From: Pseudomonadota bacterium
GTDB lineage: Bacteria > Desulfobacterota > Desulfobacteria > Desulfobacterales > Desulfosarcinaceae
Reading direction: 5' to 3'
Assembly (NCBI GenBank): GCA_023435265.1
Contig: JAEYRZ010000101.1
Span: 1 to 5,700 of the forward strand
Length of the DNA: 5,700 bases
The number at the start of each line of letters is the position of its first letter. Position 1 is the stretch's first letter. The position numbers were made by a program, and so were the translations under genes. Under the pieces are notes generated by a model, which saw nothing but the letters and a program-made list of their open reading frames with translations, made no database searches and was not told the origin of the DNA. Below, in pieces: positions 5,270-5,700 of the stretch.

Positions 5270-5298
5270 TTGCTTTTGAGAATTCATCGAATTATTAT
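5270..5298 (+). promoter_or_regulatory. Candidate promoter of the cold-shock gene
   Basis: TATTAT (5293-5298) is one mismatch from the -10 consensus and lies 17 bp after TTGCTT (5270-5275), which keeps only the TTG of the -35. The segment is an AT-rich island in GC-rich DNA. The predicted transcript would start near 5305, giving a leader of about 115 nt. A 7-bp inverted repeat, TTGAGAA (5276-5282) with TTCTCAA (5300-5306), overlaps the promoter and could be an operator. Confidence 0.42.
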
Positions 5299-5365
5299 CT
5301 TCTCAATCAATAAAGGTCCACAGGGCGGTGGGCCGGTTTCTCTGAAGGAAGATCCAGCCGTACAA

Positions 5366-5418
5366 GTGGCACCCTCCAGTTTGAAACTATGAGAATTTTA
5401 TAGAAAGGAGGGTGTTAT
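5366..5418 (+). promoter_or_regulatory. Leader hairpin sequestering the cold-shock gene's Shine-Dalgarno
   Basis: CACCCTCC (5370-5377) is the exact reverse complement of GGAGGGTG (5407-5414), which contains the Shine-Dalgarno. Pairing extends outward through G-U, G-U, A-U and G-U to give 12 contiguous pairs (5366-5377 with 5407-5418), ending 2 nt before the ATG. The 29-nt loop is AT-rich. Folded this way, the ribosome binding site is hidden. A further segment, GGGCGGTG (5323-5330), could pair with the same CACCCTCC with one C-C mismatch and one G-U, freeing the ribosome site. The complementarity is seen in the sequence; the regulatory role is inferred by analogy with temperature-responsive leaders of cspA. 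Confidence 0.55.
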
Positions 5419-5420
5419 CA

Positions 5421-5621
5421 ATGGCTACTGGAACTGTGAAGTGGTTCAACGACAAAAAAGGGTTCGGCTTCATCGAACAACAAGACGGCCCGGATGTGTT
5501 CGTGCATCATTCAGCTATCAATGCGACCGGGTTCAAGTCGCTCAAAGAGGGTGACCGTGTGACCTTTGAGATCGAGAAGGGCAAAAAAGGCCCCTCGGCC
5601 GTCAATGTGACCGTAATCTAG
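5421..5621 (+). CDS. Cold-shock protein (CspA family)
   Basis: Single cold-shock domain of 66 residues, the normal length. It binds single-stranded RNA/DNA and acts as an RNA chaperone in the cytoplasm. The start 'MATGTVKWFND' is typical, with Trp8 and Phe9. RNP1 is K13-GFGFI (13-18) and RNP2 is VFVHH (26-30), together carrying the aromatic and basic nucleic-acid-binding residues. 'LKEGDRVTFEIEKGKKGPSAVNV' closes the five-stranded barrel. The start is placed at 5421 rather than the in-frame GTG at 5412, because AAGGAGG (5405-5411) lies 9 nt before 5421 and overlaps that GTG. The gene has its own leader and terminator and is probably monocistronic. Whether it is cold-induced or constitutive cannot be told from the protein; the leader structure suggests translational control. 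Confidence 0.97.
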   Translation: MATGTVKWFNDKKGFGFIEQQDGPDVFVHHSAINATGFKSLKEGDRVTFEIEKGKKGPSAVNVTVI

Positions 5622-5637
5622 TCCACCCGAAATCACG

Positions 5638-5671
5638 GGGGCATTCTCTGAAAAGGGGATGCCCCTTTTTT
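5638..5671 (+). terminator. Intrinsic terminator of the cold-shock gene
   Basis: The stem pairs 5638-5648 with 5655-5665: seven Watson-Crick pairs (GGGGCAT/ATGCCCC), then U-G, C-G, U-G and C-G, around the loop TGAAAA. Six Ts (5666-5671) follow directly. It begins 16 nt after the stop codon. This is the clearest terminator in the window. Confidence 0.9.
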
Positions 5672-5674
5672 ATT

Positions 5675-5700
5675 GGGGGGGGGGGGGGGGGGGGGGGGGG
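5675..5700. other. Poly-G run of 26 bases, probable sequencing artefact
   Basis: Positions 5675 to the end are all G, directly after the terminator. Two-colour Illumina instruments report no signal as G, so poly-G tails are a known artefact that can be assembled onto contig ends. A real genomic homopolymer of this length would be unusual in bacteria. I treat it as non-biological unless raw reads show otherwise. Confidence 0.75.

Noticed and set aside
5367..5384. A perfect TGGCAC resembling a sigma-54 -24 element before the cold-shock gene
   Set aside because: The GC required at -12 is not at the correct 10-nt distance; TT is there instead. The bases are better explained by the anti-Shine-Dalgarno pairing.

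Overview
This GC-rich window holds eight protein-coding genes. It looks like a chromosomal segment of a Gram-negative bacterium, most likely a deltaproteobacterium (Desulfobacterota-like). That placement is inference. It rests on a lipobox protein with a glycine zipper, strong AGGAGG-type ribosome binding sites, a PilZ protein, and an Arg-Arg-rich small protein of the 'PERR...DRR' type that I associate with that group. No tRNA, rRNA, CRISPR array, transposase or phage gene is visible. The last 26 bases are pure G, which looks like a sequencing or assembly artefact at a contig end.

Layout from left to right. Positions 1-212 carry no supportable gene but contain two inverted repeats. Three minus-strand genes follow, read from right to left: an SDR-family protein (1811-1182), a 52-residue protein of unknown function (1128-970) and a glycine-zipper lipoprotein (809-213). 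A large nested hairpin at 901-953 separates the last two. Divergent from the SDR gene, across a 166-bp intergenic region, is a plus-strand gene (1978-3561). It encodes a natural fusion of an MhqO/PcpA-type ring-cleaving dioxygenase with an MhqD-type serine hydrolase. It converges, across 30 bp, on a minus-strand pair: an Arg-rich 80-residue protein (4730-4488) whose stop overlaps the start of a TIGR01777/YfcH-type epimerase gene (4491-3592). Divergent from that pair is a PilZ-domain gene (4971-5261), followed by a cold-shock protein gene (5421-5621) with its own long leader and a clear intrinsic terminator.

How they may work together. The fused dioxygenase-hydrolase suggests detoxification of (hydro)quinones or catechols, joining two activities that Bacillus encodes as separate mhq genes. 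The divergent SDR gene could share its control. The PilZ protein is a likely c-di-GMP receptor. The cold-shock gene has the most notable regulatory feature: eight bases of its leader are exactly complementary to the segment containing its Shine-Dalgarno sequence, extendable by wobble pairs to 12 bp. A third segment further upstream could compete for the same strand. This resembles a translational RNA switch.
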